In this document: positions 44,110 through 54,015 of the stretch, piece after piece | How positions within the stretch are numbered: the stretch's first letter is position 1 | Layout: the number at the start of each line of letters is the position of its first letter | Origin: Manis javanica | Lineage: Eukaryota; Chordata; Mammalia; Pholidota; Manidae | Reading direction: 5' to 3' | Length of the DNA stretch: 64,000 bases | Assembly: GCF_040802235.1 (NCBI RefSeq) | Contig: NC_133158.1 | Span: 162,351,401 to 162,415,400 of the forward strand | Position numbers and translations under genes: made by a program | Notes under the pieces: generated by a model | The model's input: the letters and a program-made list of their open reading frames with translations, nothing else | Databases searched by the model: none | What the model was told of the DNA's origin: nothing

Positions 44110-44330
44110 CACGTATTAGAGTCATTTAATCCTCACAAAGAGTCTAGGAGGAATTGCTAGCCCTGACTTTACAGATGAGTAAACAAACAGGCCCAGAGAG
44201 GTTGCATGACTTGCTTTAAGCTCACAAAGCCAGGGGTAAGTAGTAAGGGTGGATGGACATTGAACCCAGACCACGTGATGCCAGAGCTCGGCCCTCAGCC
44301 ACTTGGCCCTGCTGTAGGGGGGCCTGCATT
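44110..44330 (-). repeat. MIR SINE
   Basis: 'catttaatcctcacaaagag', 'gactttacagatgagtaaac', 'cccagagaggttgcatgact', 'cacaaagccaggggtaagta': long reverse MIR. Confidence 0.8.
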
Positions 44331-45099
44331 GCCCTAGGCTGGGCCTCAGCACTTCAGGCCTCACTTGCTACAGTCCTAGTTTTTAAAAAATTGAAGACAT
44401 GCCATGTAAATAGGTTAATGAGGCCTCACTCAGAATGTACTTTGAAATATGGAAACACTTCAGTTAAAAAAAATGTAAAACTTTTGAAGCTGGCAGTCCC
44501 AGGGAACTGCAAGATATAGTGAAGCTATTTCCACAGCCTGGTGGCACCAGGTGGGTGGGCAAATAGACAGCCTCTGTCTCTTGTCAGTCTGGTGGGCATC
44601 ACAGTATTACTGACTTGCTATGGAAATTCGGCGAGCCCATTTCCACGGCCTGGTCATGTTACCAGGTGCTGTTAGAACTGAGAACTTGTTTTCTGTCCTG
44701 TAACAATGACATCCAAGCGTCAGTTTAGTGGTGGAGCTTGCCGTAGTGTTTCAAAAATGCAGCTAACATCAATAGCTTCGGCCCGGAGGTGAAAGGTACT
44801 AAACTGCCCCAGAGAAGGCTGAGTGAGCACGTGATGCAAGCTGCTGCCTCATCGGGAGCGAGCCCTCTGCCAAACACTGGCCATGGTGCTGAGAAAATGG
44901 AGAGCCTCATTGAAGCCCAAAGCCTGCTTCTGTGGTTATGGACTTATGCACAATAAGGAACATCTCTCCCACTGTACATTTACTTATTAGGGAGGATTAG
45001 TTTCCTGTGAAGTGAATTTTGAATTAGATGTGACTGCCCAGTGCTAGGCTCAACTGGTAAATTCACTCTTTTCTCTTCTTACCACTGAAAAAATGGCTG
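44331..45099. other. Intergenic sequence, nothing recognised
   Basis: Mixed-composition sequence without recognisable repeat or exon. Confidence 0.4.
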
Positions 45100-45475
45100 C
45101 CAGATTAGTTCTGCTGAAAAGCTAATGGCACTCTCCTGCTCAAAAGCCTCCTGTGGCTCCCACTGCCCATTAAAATATGTCCTTATATTCAAGCAGAGTG
45201 GGTCTGAATCTCCCATGGGACCAGAGACTCCCAAGGGTGGGGCCATGGCTCCCACAGCACACACACACTCACACTAACAGGGCCACACTTTTGAGTCCCC
45301 ATCAGAACCTAACTCTTGGGGGAGGCACTTAAGTGTTGAGGGTGGAGGTCTAATGGGGCTGTTAATGCCTGGGATGGGATGGAAACTCCTGGATGCCCAA
45401 CCGGTGTGGTGTCAGCTCAATGCCTGGCACACAGCTGGCCTTCATTAAACAGTTGTGTGATGAATGAATTAATGG
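45100..45475 (+). repeat. LINE-2 3' end
   Basis: 'ctcctgctcaaaagcctcct', 'gtggctcccactgcccatta', then 'caatgcctggcacacagctg', 'gccttcattaaacagttgtg' and 'atgaatgaattaatgg': L2 terminal landmarks. Bases 45476-46222 show nothing recognised. Confidence 0.7.
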
Positions 45476-46222
45476 TCTTGACAAAAATCTTTGTCTTTGA
45501 GTTCTCTACCCTCAGGGACAGAGACCTGGGCTGCAAAGGTGAAGAGGTCTCCAAAATCCTAAGCAATTCTGGGCTTTCATTTCCTTAGCTTAGGTTAGGG
45601 AAATGACCTTGATAATAATGAAACTTACACATTTCTTATATATGTCTAGCTCAGCCTTGTCGCTGTTGACCTATTGGGCTAGATGATTCTTCGGTGGGGG
45701 GGCTGTCCTGTACATTGCTGGCCTCTGCCCACTAATTCCAGTAGTGCCCCACAATCCAAGTAATTAAATCAAGTATGGATAAAGTGAAGGTTCCTATGGC
45801 TAGGATTCTCACCTGGCCCTGGTTGGCTAGCTCATTATACATATGTGGGCAATACATCCTTACTGACTCTATATAACGAGAGCTCTGCCCCATGCTCTGG
45901 ACGACATGTTGGAAAAGCTGCACAGCTCCAGGAGAGTAGAGACTGGAGTGGTGGCAGCACTGAGGACAGAGACTGAGACGGCTTTGGGGACAGAGAAGCC
46001 CAGAGGCAGAGACCAGCTTGCTGCATGCAGACTCGCTCTGAGTGGATGGGATTCTAGTGACTGACCTGCCACCATGGAAACAAAGTTGGATATAACCCTT
46101 CCACCCCAAGAATGTTCCATTGTCGTTCTTTGGTTTCACTGAATCCATAGTGAACGTGTCCGGGGCTGAAATCCATTGGCAAGACAGAGGGGGCTAGGTT
46201 GTCCCGCATAGGAACACGGGTC

Positions 46223-46408
46223 CAGGGCAGTGATTCTCATTCTGGTGGCATATTAGAATCATTGGGGGTGCTTAAGAAAAATACTGATGCCTGCATCCCA
46301 CCTCAAGATGTTCCAGTGTAATTGGTACTGGGGAGCTGCTGGGTATAGGGAATTCTGAAAGCTTCCCAGGAGGTTCTAGTGGTTAGCCAGGTCTGAGAGC
46401 CACTTGTC
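46223..46408 (+). repeat. MER5A-type hAT DNA transposon
   Basis: 'cagtgattctcattctggtg', 'catattagaatcattggggg', 'ctgatgcctgcatcccacct', 'ggtctgagagccacttgtct'. Confidence 0.8.
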
Positions 46409-46439
46409 TAGTGCTTGGCAGTCCAGAAGTTTTATGTGC

Positions 46440-46605
46440 ATTACAGGCTTCATAACCAACCTGTACAGGAGGTAAGGTAGATTATTATTATGGTTTTCTG
46501 GCTGGAGAAATGAGGTACAGAGTGCTGTGGTATTGCTCTGTGAATGGTGGAGCTGAAATTCGAACTCAGCTTATCTGACTCTTCACCCAGTTCTTCTTCC
46601 AAGGG
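46440..46605 (-). repeat. MIR SINE fragment
   Basis: 'cagaagttttatgtgcatta', 'ggctggagaaatgaggtaca', 'gaatggtggagctgaaattc', 'gaactcagcttatctgactc'. From 46606 to 47370 there is no recognised element. Confidence 0.65.
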
Positions 46606-47370
46606 GCAGGGCACAGCCTAAGCAGACTTGATGTCATGGAGGTTCCTGATATAAGTTTTCCCTATCCATGATCTCCCACCTCCTCACTCACCCTTCAGTT
46701 TCCCTGTGTTTCTTTATTTAAAGGCACAATGAGCAATCAGTTACATTTTAGTGTGAATATGAGGCTAATTTCCCTCTTCTAGGGAGGTTTGCAAGTTATG
46801 CCTCATGTACAACAGTGAAAAGGAAGGCCTTACATCAGCCCATAAATGACGTGGCGATGGTTTTGAGGTGGTGAAGTATGTGTTCATGACATCTCTGAAC
46901 TCAAATCTAATTGGTGATTGCCTTTAATTAAGGTTCACCTCATTCTAGCTTTTGGCTTACAATTCTATCTAGTTCCATTCATTCACAAATAATTTTTAGA
47001 GCATCAACTATGTGTACTGTGAGACATCTCTGTTGATAGGTCTCCTCAGCTAGGCTGTAAGTTCCCAGGGTGGAGGGCATCTTCTGCTTCTGTGGCCCTT
47101 GCTATACTTTGGCCCTGACTGGACATGTAATGTGGCAGGTATTTAATACACAGACCGTGTATGAGTGTCAGGGCACACACCCTGGACCCAAGCCTGGAGA
47201 AAAGCCACACAGGAGCAATGTCAGGACTAAATTTGCAAGCCTGAGGCTGAATTTCTCCCTTCTGCCCAGGGGTGGCATTGGGAGAAGTGGGCTTTAGAGG
47301 TCCTGGAGAAAAAGTGGGCACAGTAGAGTTTTGAAGCTTCTTGAAAACACATGTCTTGAGCAGGGAACAC

Positions 47371-47376
47371 TTTAAT
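47371..47376 (-). terminator. RBP1: Candidate RBP1 polyadenylation signal (ATTAAA)
   Basis: The minus strand reads CCCAATTAAAGTGTTCCC 170 nt after the RBP1 stop. It is the first consensus-like signal downstream and gives a short 3' UTR as expected for RBP1. A stronger-looking AATAAA lies farther away at about 46712 and could serve a longer form. Confidence 0.6.
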
Positions 47377-47545
47377 TGGGATGGCTTCATTTTAAGAAAA
47401 GGAAAAGAGACAAAGCTGAGAGACAGACTCTGCTAAGGAATGCCTGGGGGTAGCTGGACATTGCTGCCGCAAGCTGTGCAAAGATGGGGATCCTGACTCA
47501 CACATCCATGCCGCTCATTCCTCGAGGCCAAGGTCTTCTCAGGCT
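47377..47545 (-). other. RBP1: RBP1 3' untranslated region (approximate)
   Basis: Sequence between the RBP1 stop codon and the candidate ATTAAA signal, about 170 nt; the transcript should run 10-25 nt further. No repeat interrupts it. Confidence 0.6.
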
Positions 47546-47599
47546 TCAGTGCACCTTCTTGAACACTTGCTTGCAGACCACACCCTGTGCTCTCATCTC
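47546..47599 (-). CDS. RBP1: RBP1 coding exon 4 (last exon; retinol-binding protein 1, CRBP-I)
   Basis: The acceptor reads CTTCCGTTTCAG, then the exon encodes EMRAQGVVCKQVFKKVH and a TGA stop (47548-47546). These are the last two beta strands (I-J) of the CRBP barrel. CKQVFKK is the conserved C-terminal strand of the family. The 17 residues correspond to positions 119-135 of a 135-residue protein, so length and phase (0) fit. Compared with human CRBP-I the differences I note are AQ for VE in the turn and a final H for Q. The RBP2 counterpart would read differently here (CRQVFKK), which supports the RBP1 call. Confidence 0.93.
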   Translation of the reverse strand, partial: EMRAQGVVCKQVFKKVH

Positions 47600-47999
47600 C
47601 TGAAACGGAAGCAGAAGCTTGTTGGGGACCAGAGCAAGGTCCCTCTCTGGGCTCAGTGCATGTAGGGGCAGGAACTCTGAAGTTACTCTGTGGCTGTTAT
47701 TTTTCCCCATGAATTTGTTTGAACTAACCACTTCCCTGGAAAGTCAGCTGAACTGAATCCGTGGAGAGCAGGCTCTGTGGGCCCTGCAGACAGAGCTGGC
47801 CAGGAAACAGAATGGCTCAGAACTGACCTTTGATGCCTCTCGTCTCCCTCCCACCTTCAAGAGACCCAAAGGCTTCCAGAACCTCAAGTCTGAGCCTCCA
47901 ACAAAGTCTGTGCTCAGGCTTGGAAGAAATCAGGCCCAGACACACGCCTCGAGCCCCAAAGGGCTCAATAGGTCGCCACAGATCAGGGTGGCAACTAGC

Positions 48000-48170
48000 A
48001 CAGTGGTTCCAAGCTTCAGCTGCACATTAGAGTCACCTGGGGAATTGAAAAATGCCTGGGTCCCAGGCTAGACCAGTTATACTAGTATCGTAGTGGGTGG
48101 AGTATGGAAATTGCTATTATCCAAAGCTCCCCAGTAGTACTAAAATGTAGCCGAGAAAGCCTGTGCCCTG
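48000..48170 (+). repeat. MER5-type hAT DNA transposon
   Basis: 'agtggttccaagcttcagct', 'gcacattagagtcacctggg', 'tgcctgggtcccaggctaga', 'caaagctccccagtagtact'. Confidence 0.8.
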
Positions 48171-49004
48171 CCTAGAGGGCAGCCCTGCTGAGTGCCATTG
48201 GGGGGATGAGTGCACAGCCACACCTTCCAAGGTGGGGGTTTTTTTTGAAGGAGGCTGAAAATCTGAATATTTATGTAACATCTCCTAATTTTTAAATTGT
48301 TGGCTGAAGAAGTTTGGAGCTCATTCAGTCAAATAAATAGGCCTGTGCCCCCAGTTTGCAACCTCTTGCATCGAGCCACAGAACCATTGAGCTGAAAGGG
48401 TCAATTGAAATCACATCATCTACCCTGATTGCTCTGCAGCTGAGGGAACAGTGGCCCAGGGAGGAGGCTGCCTCAAGGTCAAGCACTGCAGACCAGGCTC
48501 TCTGCATTAGCCTAAGCTGCCGTGGAAAACAGCACCCTGGTATGTCTCTTCTCATCTCTCACATATCCCAAAGCTCCTGCAGACCCTGATCTTCAGAACT
48601 CCTCTGTGGTGGGATGGCATTTTGCAGACGAGGCTGAGAGAAGCAAGGCACCTACCCAACCCAAAGGCACCCAGGGAGTCAGGACTAGCACCCAGGTCAC
48701 CTGGGCAGGCTCCCTTCTCAGAAGGAAGGTGGATGTGGAGGACCAAAAGTGCAGAAGGAGTTGATATGACATCTCCTCTCAGAGGATGTGTTACTTTAGC
48801 CTTCCAGGGTCTGAGGCCCCTTCCTCTGGATTTGCCTGCTTTTCCTAGACGATGGATGGAGTAGGTCCCAGGCTGGAGAACAGCAACTCACCTGAGCTGA
48901 GAAAGGCTTCTCTTCCCGACCTAGCTTGTTGAGATCATGCCTTAGAGAAGCTTGGACAATTCTTCTCGGATCTGGCCTGCCACAAGTTGGCATGGTGATA
49001 GGCA

Positions 49005-49145
49005 TCATTTGGGATCAAATTTTAGTTCTGCCACTTTCTAGCTGTGTACCTTGGATATGAACCTCACATCCTCATCTCCAAAATAGTATCATAACAGTAC
49101 CTGGCCCAAAGGACTGCTGAGAGAACAGAAAGATACATAAAGCAA
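49005..49145 (+). repeat. MIR SINE fragment
   Basis: 'ttctgccactttctagctgt', 'gtaccttggatatgaacctc', 'cctcatctccaaaatagtat', 'cataacagtacctggcccaa'. Confidence 0.8.
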
Positions 49146-49349
49146 AAGGGCTAAGCGCCATGTGATGCTTTGCAGGTGTGCCTCCTTGCCTCCTCCCTCT
49201 GATTGACAACTGGGTTAGCCTGGACCTTGAACATGCATTGCTCAGGTTTGAAAGCCAATAGTCTTCACCAGGCCCTTGGGAGAGATGCTTCGGAGCAGAA
49301 TCAAGGCCCAGCCTAGCCTGCTTCACTCCCCGCCACCGTCCCAATGTAC

Positions 49350-49451
49350 CAGGTGCAGCTCGTCACCCTCAATCCACTGGGTCCAGCCGCGTCCCTCCTT
49401 TTCGCCCTTCTGCACACACTCGAGCTTGTCCCCAACCCAGCTCACGGTAGT
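49350..49451 (-). CDS. RBP1: RBP1 coding exon 3 (retinol-binding protein 1, CRBP-I)
   Basis: CRBP-I binds all-trans-retinol in the cytosol of liver stellate cells, retina, gonads and many other tissues and delivers it to LRAT and to retinol dehydrogenases. The acceptor TTTTCTTTGCTTGGCAG is followed by 102 bp in one frame, [20 protein letters not shown] and then [14 protein letters not shown], and donor GTACAT. It matches residues 85-118 of mammalian CRBP-I nearly word for word, and the [15 protein letters not shown] wording separates it from CRBP-II. The Gln of GWTQW is the residue that hydrogen-bonds the retinol hydroxyl. The Val after TTVSW replaces an Asp in human CRBP-I, at a turn. Both boundaries are in phase 0 and join cleanly to exon 4. 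Exons 1 and 2 are not in the window. Confidence 0.95.
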
Positions 49452-50009
49452 CTGCCAAGCAAAGAAAACACAGCTGTCAGTCTTGAGCAAACAGCCCCTG
49501 GAGGCCACGGGGTGGGGGAGCAGCTGCAACCTTGATAACCCAGGGTGTGCTCAAGTCAGTTTCATCATAGAAAATTGGTAGCCTAATACTCCCTCTCCAT
49601 TACTGTGCTCTTATTAAAGTATGCAAATCAGTTTCAACAAATTTCATTTAAAAGGGTAATTAGGAAAGAAAAAGTCATTAGGGTGGGGCTCTCAGTGCAA
49701 GGCTAAGAAAAGGGGCCGGGAAGGGAGGAGGGTCTTCTGATCGCTGAGCAGGCACCAGGTGGGCAGGGTGAGGGCTGCCTTTCTGCATCTTGGGGGAAAG
49801 AGGCAGACATCTCAGAGTACCCCATCAGTGCATTCATTCATTCATTCCCTCATTCACTGTTTCAATCTTTGCAAGGTCTTGGGACACCCAAAGACCCTGC
49901 CCTTGCCCTCAAAGAGAATGACCATCATCTCAAGGAGAATGACCTTAGATATAACCAACTATAGGTACAAATGGCAGCTAGCACTTCCAGGCACTCTGTG
50001 CTGTCTCTG

Positions 50010-50165
50010 AATTCTCATGACTGTCCATTTGGAGCATGGGTTAGCATGTCCGTTTTAGAGAGCAGGTTAAGGAATTTGCCAAGTTCACCCAGAGGGTCCA
50101 TGGCAGAGCCAGATCAAAACACAGATGTGTAGGGCTCTGAAGTCCTCTCCTCACTGGACTACCCT
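50010..50165 (-). repeat. MIR SINE fragment
   Basis: 'gaattctcatgactgtccat', 'cgttttagagagcaggttaa', 'ttgccaagttcacccagagg', 'cagagccagatcaaaacaca'. Confidence 0.7.
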
Positions 50166-51639
50166 GCTTCCTTAGATGCCCGAGTACCACCAGTTATAGA
50201 CCAGAGACTGCGGGAGCCCAGACGACCCAGGGAGGAGGAGGCTGTGAGAGGATGTGCCAGGCTGGGCCTTGGAGCCCAGGAGCTGAAGCAGAGGAAAGGA
50301 GGCACTGGAGAGGGGTTCTCGGTGGACCACCAGGGACAGGCACAGAGATGTGGCAGGATAAGGCATGCATAGGAAGCTCCTCGGCAGGTTCCAGGGAGCC
50401 ACGGGGGAAGGAGGAAGCTCTGGCTGCCCTGCCGGCGCCCACTGCCAGCACCCACCCCCACCACCTCAGAACCTCACATCTCCCCTGAGTACTGTGTGCT
50501 CACCAGGGCCTGCGTGTGCTACAGGGGAGCCCAGCCTGTGCCCAACGGAGATCTCACAGTCTTACTGGAGAGGCAAGGGCGCACCCAGAAACACAGGGCA
50601 CAAGGCATTGGAATTTAGAGGCAAGACAGTCCAGGAACTCATGGTCTAGGCTGGGACCAGTGTGCATGTGCAGGGGACAGTTCCCATATGGGGCCACCCA
50701 CCTCCTTTTAAACAGCCCTCCATACAGGGCCATTCTACATTATGAGCCCTGCCTCCCTTCTGCAGCGGTCAGCACTCCGTTTGCCCCTTCTTCACTGTGT
50801 GGCTCTGGGCAAGTCCATTTCTTCTGTGGGCCCCACTGTTTCTATCTGTCATATGAAGGGGTCGGAGGTCTTGGCTTTACAAAGATAAGGTTCTAGGATT
50901 CCTGTGTACCTGGCCCTGCTGCTGAGAGCGAGGACAGTCAGCAACAGCCAGATAAGGATTTAGGAGAGAAGGAGAGATCTGGGAAATGGGTGTGAAGAGG
51001 GGCCATTCCCTACAGGGGGACCACCTCCCCCTTCTTCCCCAACCCCCCCTCCCCCTCCCCCCGCACCATCCCTTCTGGGCTTGTGGATCTCTTTTGCCCT
51101 GTGCTGTTAGGATGAAGCCTGTAATGAGCTGCAAGCACAAGGGTGACAGGTGGAGCCCCCAGATTTGCACAGGAATAAATCTGACATGTGCTCCTGCAGC
51201 GTCTTCCCACAGGCAGACAGGCACAGGAGGACCTGGGGTGGGGACATCTCCTCTCCCTGGCCCACAGATCACTTGGGGCACATATCCAGCGCCGAGCCAG
51301 AGATAAGTTCCCACCTCCAAGTCAGAACACGAAATTAATGTCTGGTGAGGTGTGTCACAGGTAAAGACACTAATGACTTCAAGCCACAAGATAACATGCC
51401 CAATCACTGGGTGCCCTGTCTGTGCCACACCTGTGAGGGGAGTGAGGATTGAGGAATCAGACAGTTCTCAACTTCAAGGAGCTCTAAGAACACCTGGATT
51501 CCTCATCAACTGAGCTTCCTTCATGTGTTTACCCAGATATCTACTCTGCATACTAAGGGCTCCAGACTCCATCAGAGGCCAAGAGAGAATAGCTGGTTCT
51601 CAGGGCAATATAGACACTTCCTTGACCAGAAATACTAGA

Positions 51640-52230
51640 GTCAGTGAGCATATTCATACCTTCTGTACTGGAAAATACAAAAAATGTTCGAGAACATAGT
51701 AATGCAATACCTGTGATCTCGCTTCCTCAGAGATAATTACTCTGACATTTTGGAGTATTTCTGTCCAGCCTTTTCTTCTATTAATACACATTTATATTTC
51801 TGTCTTAAAAAATTAGGATTGTATCATTTATGCTTTTGTACTCTAGTTTCTTCAATTTTGCACCTCAACAAATATTCTTCATAAGCATCATTTCAATTGT
51901 TACATAATATTCAGGAAATGGCTACATAATTTGTGGGGCAAAGCCCAAAATCAAAGTGAGAAGCTCCTTTTAAAGGAGTGGTTAAGAATTTTCAGAGAGT
52001 GACAGCAGTGCATTAACCCAAGCAGAGGCCCTCCTGGGTGTGGGGGCCTGTGTGACTGCACTGGTCCCAGGCCCACGAAGCCAGTCTGGTAGTGTTCCAT
52101 TGTATATACAGAACAGTATTTATCCCATTCAGATTCTTGGGTATTTAGGTGATTTATCATTCTGTGCTACTATAAAAAAGCCTTCCTTGTACACTTTTGA
52201 ACACACCATTTCCTTAGAATAAATTTGCAG
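51640..52230. repeat. Old L1 3'-end-like sequence
   Basis: 'gataattactctgacatttt', 'cacatttatatttctgtctt', 'aggattgtatcatttatgct', then, after a non-L1 stretch (51940-52095), 'tgtatatacagaacagtatt', 'tgtgctactataaaaaagcc', 'aacacaccatttccttagaa'. It looks like an old L1 interrupted or deleted in the middle. Confidence 0.45.
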
Positions 52231-52679
52231 AGGACTACACGTATTTTTAAGGCTTTTGATAAGCATTGCCAGCCAGAGCTCCAATAGGCTCACACCTGTT
52301 TTCTTTCCAACACCAATGTCAGAGAATGGATGTGAAAGAGATATTCATTAATGGTAAAGCCACCTTTTCTCCTGGGCCACTGTGTTGCCCTTTCCAGGTC
52401 ACTTGTCAACTTTTCACAGGGACCATTTGGATAGAAATAATAAAAATACCTTACCCAAAGAATGACAGATAGCAGAATTTCTGGCATCATGAGAGAGAAA
52501 TAGAGGGAGCAGAAGGCTGTTCAGGTGTAAAAAGTCCTGTCGTAGAGCCCCACAGATCAGATCCCCAGAAGAGAAGGATCCCTAACCCACAAATGCTGTC
52601 AGTTTCCAAAGGAGCCTCTTTCTCAACCCCAAGCTCCTGCTGACTGAAATCTTTACTGAGTTGGACAGAACAGGGACTA

Positions 52680-52815
52680 TTCTTGCCTGTATTGGATATA
52701 CAGAGGCTGAGCTCAGAGAGGTTCAGCGACTTTCCCAGTGTCATGATGCCAGTGAGGGACAGAATTTGGGCTAGAACATGGGCCTTGCATGACTCAGCAC
52801 CCTGTTGCTTCCCAG
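52680..52815 (-). repeat. MIR SINE fragment
   Basis: 'tacagaggctgagctcagag', 'aggttcagcgactttcccag', 'tgtcatgatgccagtgaggg', 'acagaatttgggctagaaca'. Confidence 0.75.
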
Positions 52816-53604
52816 CCCAGGGCAGGGGGCCCCGCAGATGTCTGCTAAAGTCTCTGGGGGCTACAAAAAATAAGCGGGCCTCATGCTAAGACTCTGAGCA
52901 GCCCCCAGGAGGAAAACCCTTCAGTTCAGTCTGACCACTGCTGGGTGTGGGTCCCAAAGGCCCCTTCCCTACAGATCGCCACAGAGAAGGGCAGAGAAGT
53001 GCCAGGTGTTCCAGCCCGGGGGGCAGCAGGTGCTGGAATCAGGGGCAGCGCAGGGGCTGTGGTGTCTAGGAGGGCACCTCAGTCTCACAGGAAACATAAG
53101 CTAGCTTTCTAAAGTGGGAAGGCATTCCAAACAGAGTGAATAAGGATGAGCAAGCTGGTACTGTAGAAGGTATCCTGTAGATACAGAGAAGGAACAAGGC
53201 TGGTGGGCGGATGGGGCCACAGTGCCAGCCTGAAAACTGGGGCTGTGGCCTGGAGTGTGTTTCCAATGCCTCCCAGTGTGGCCTCACCCTCGCACAGCCC
53301 TATGGCTCTGATCTGCTGGGGGGACCATCAGGGACAGCACTCACCACGTGGGTCAGGGAATCCACTGGGCTGTCCTGTGTACTACAGAGGCCTGGCAGCC
53401 CAGCTGTCATTTACACGGGGCCCCTGGGATCTGCCCTCTACCGCTGTACACCCTCCACTTGTATGAGGTTGACCCAGTATCATCAATAAAGAACATGTTC
53501 CTTGGAGTGGAAAGACCCAGGCCCTCTGTCCCTAGCTATGTGTAACAACTTTGGGCAATGGGATTAGCCTGTCTGCACCCGTGTCCCCATCCACAAAAGA
53601 GGGA

Positions 53605-54015
53605 TTAATGGTAGTGCTGTGGCAGGCTGTTCCCCAGGGGCTCACACAGCATTCACACCCTTGTGAAATCCCTGCCCACATGGACCCTGGGCCTGGCTCT
53701 GTGACCTGCTGTGGCCAATGGGCCATCAGCAAGCACGATGCAAACTGTGCCTTCATGAGCGCTTGCATGCTGGGGGCCTGTCCTCTGGCACCCTCCCCTC
53801 TGGGAACCGAACTGTGCTTTCAGGACATCCAGGCTATTCTGCTGGAGAGAATGGTCATGTGGAGAAGGTCTGGAGGATGAGGAAGAGAGGTCACCTCAGG
53901 ACAGCCAAAGCACCCCAGCTGAGCCTGGAGCTGACAACAGTCACATGGAGCCAAGGTGCTGCCCAGTCAACCCACAGGATCATGAAGACAAGCGGCTGTT
54001 AATTTGTTAAGGTTG
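53605..54015 (+). repeat. MLT1-type LTR
   Basis: 'cattcacacccttgtgaaat', 'ctgggcctggctctgtgacc', 'ggccaatgggccatcagcaa', then 'gagcctggagctgacaacag' and 'agtcaacccacaggatcatg'. MLT1 order, the last part truncated. Confidence 0.6.

Larger units (their letters stand above)
47600..49349 (-). other. RBP1: RBP1 intron 3 (1,750 bp)
   Basis: GT (GTACAT) to AG (TTTCAG) between exons 3 and 4. It contains a MER5-type element at 48000-48170 and MIR pieces at about 48420-48520, 48590-48690 and 49005-49140. Confidence 0.9.
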
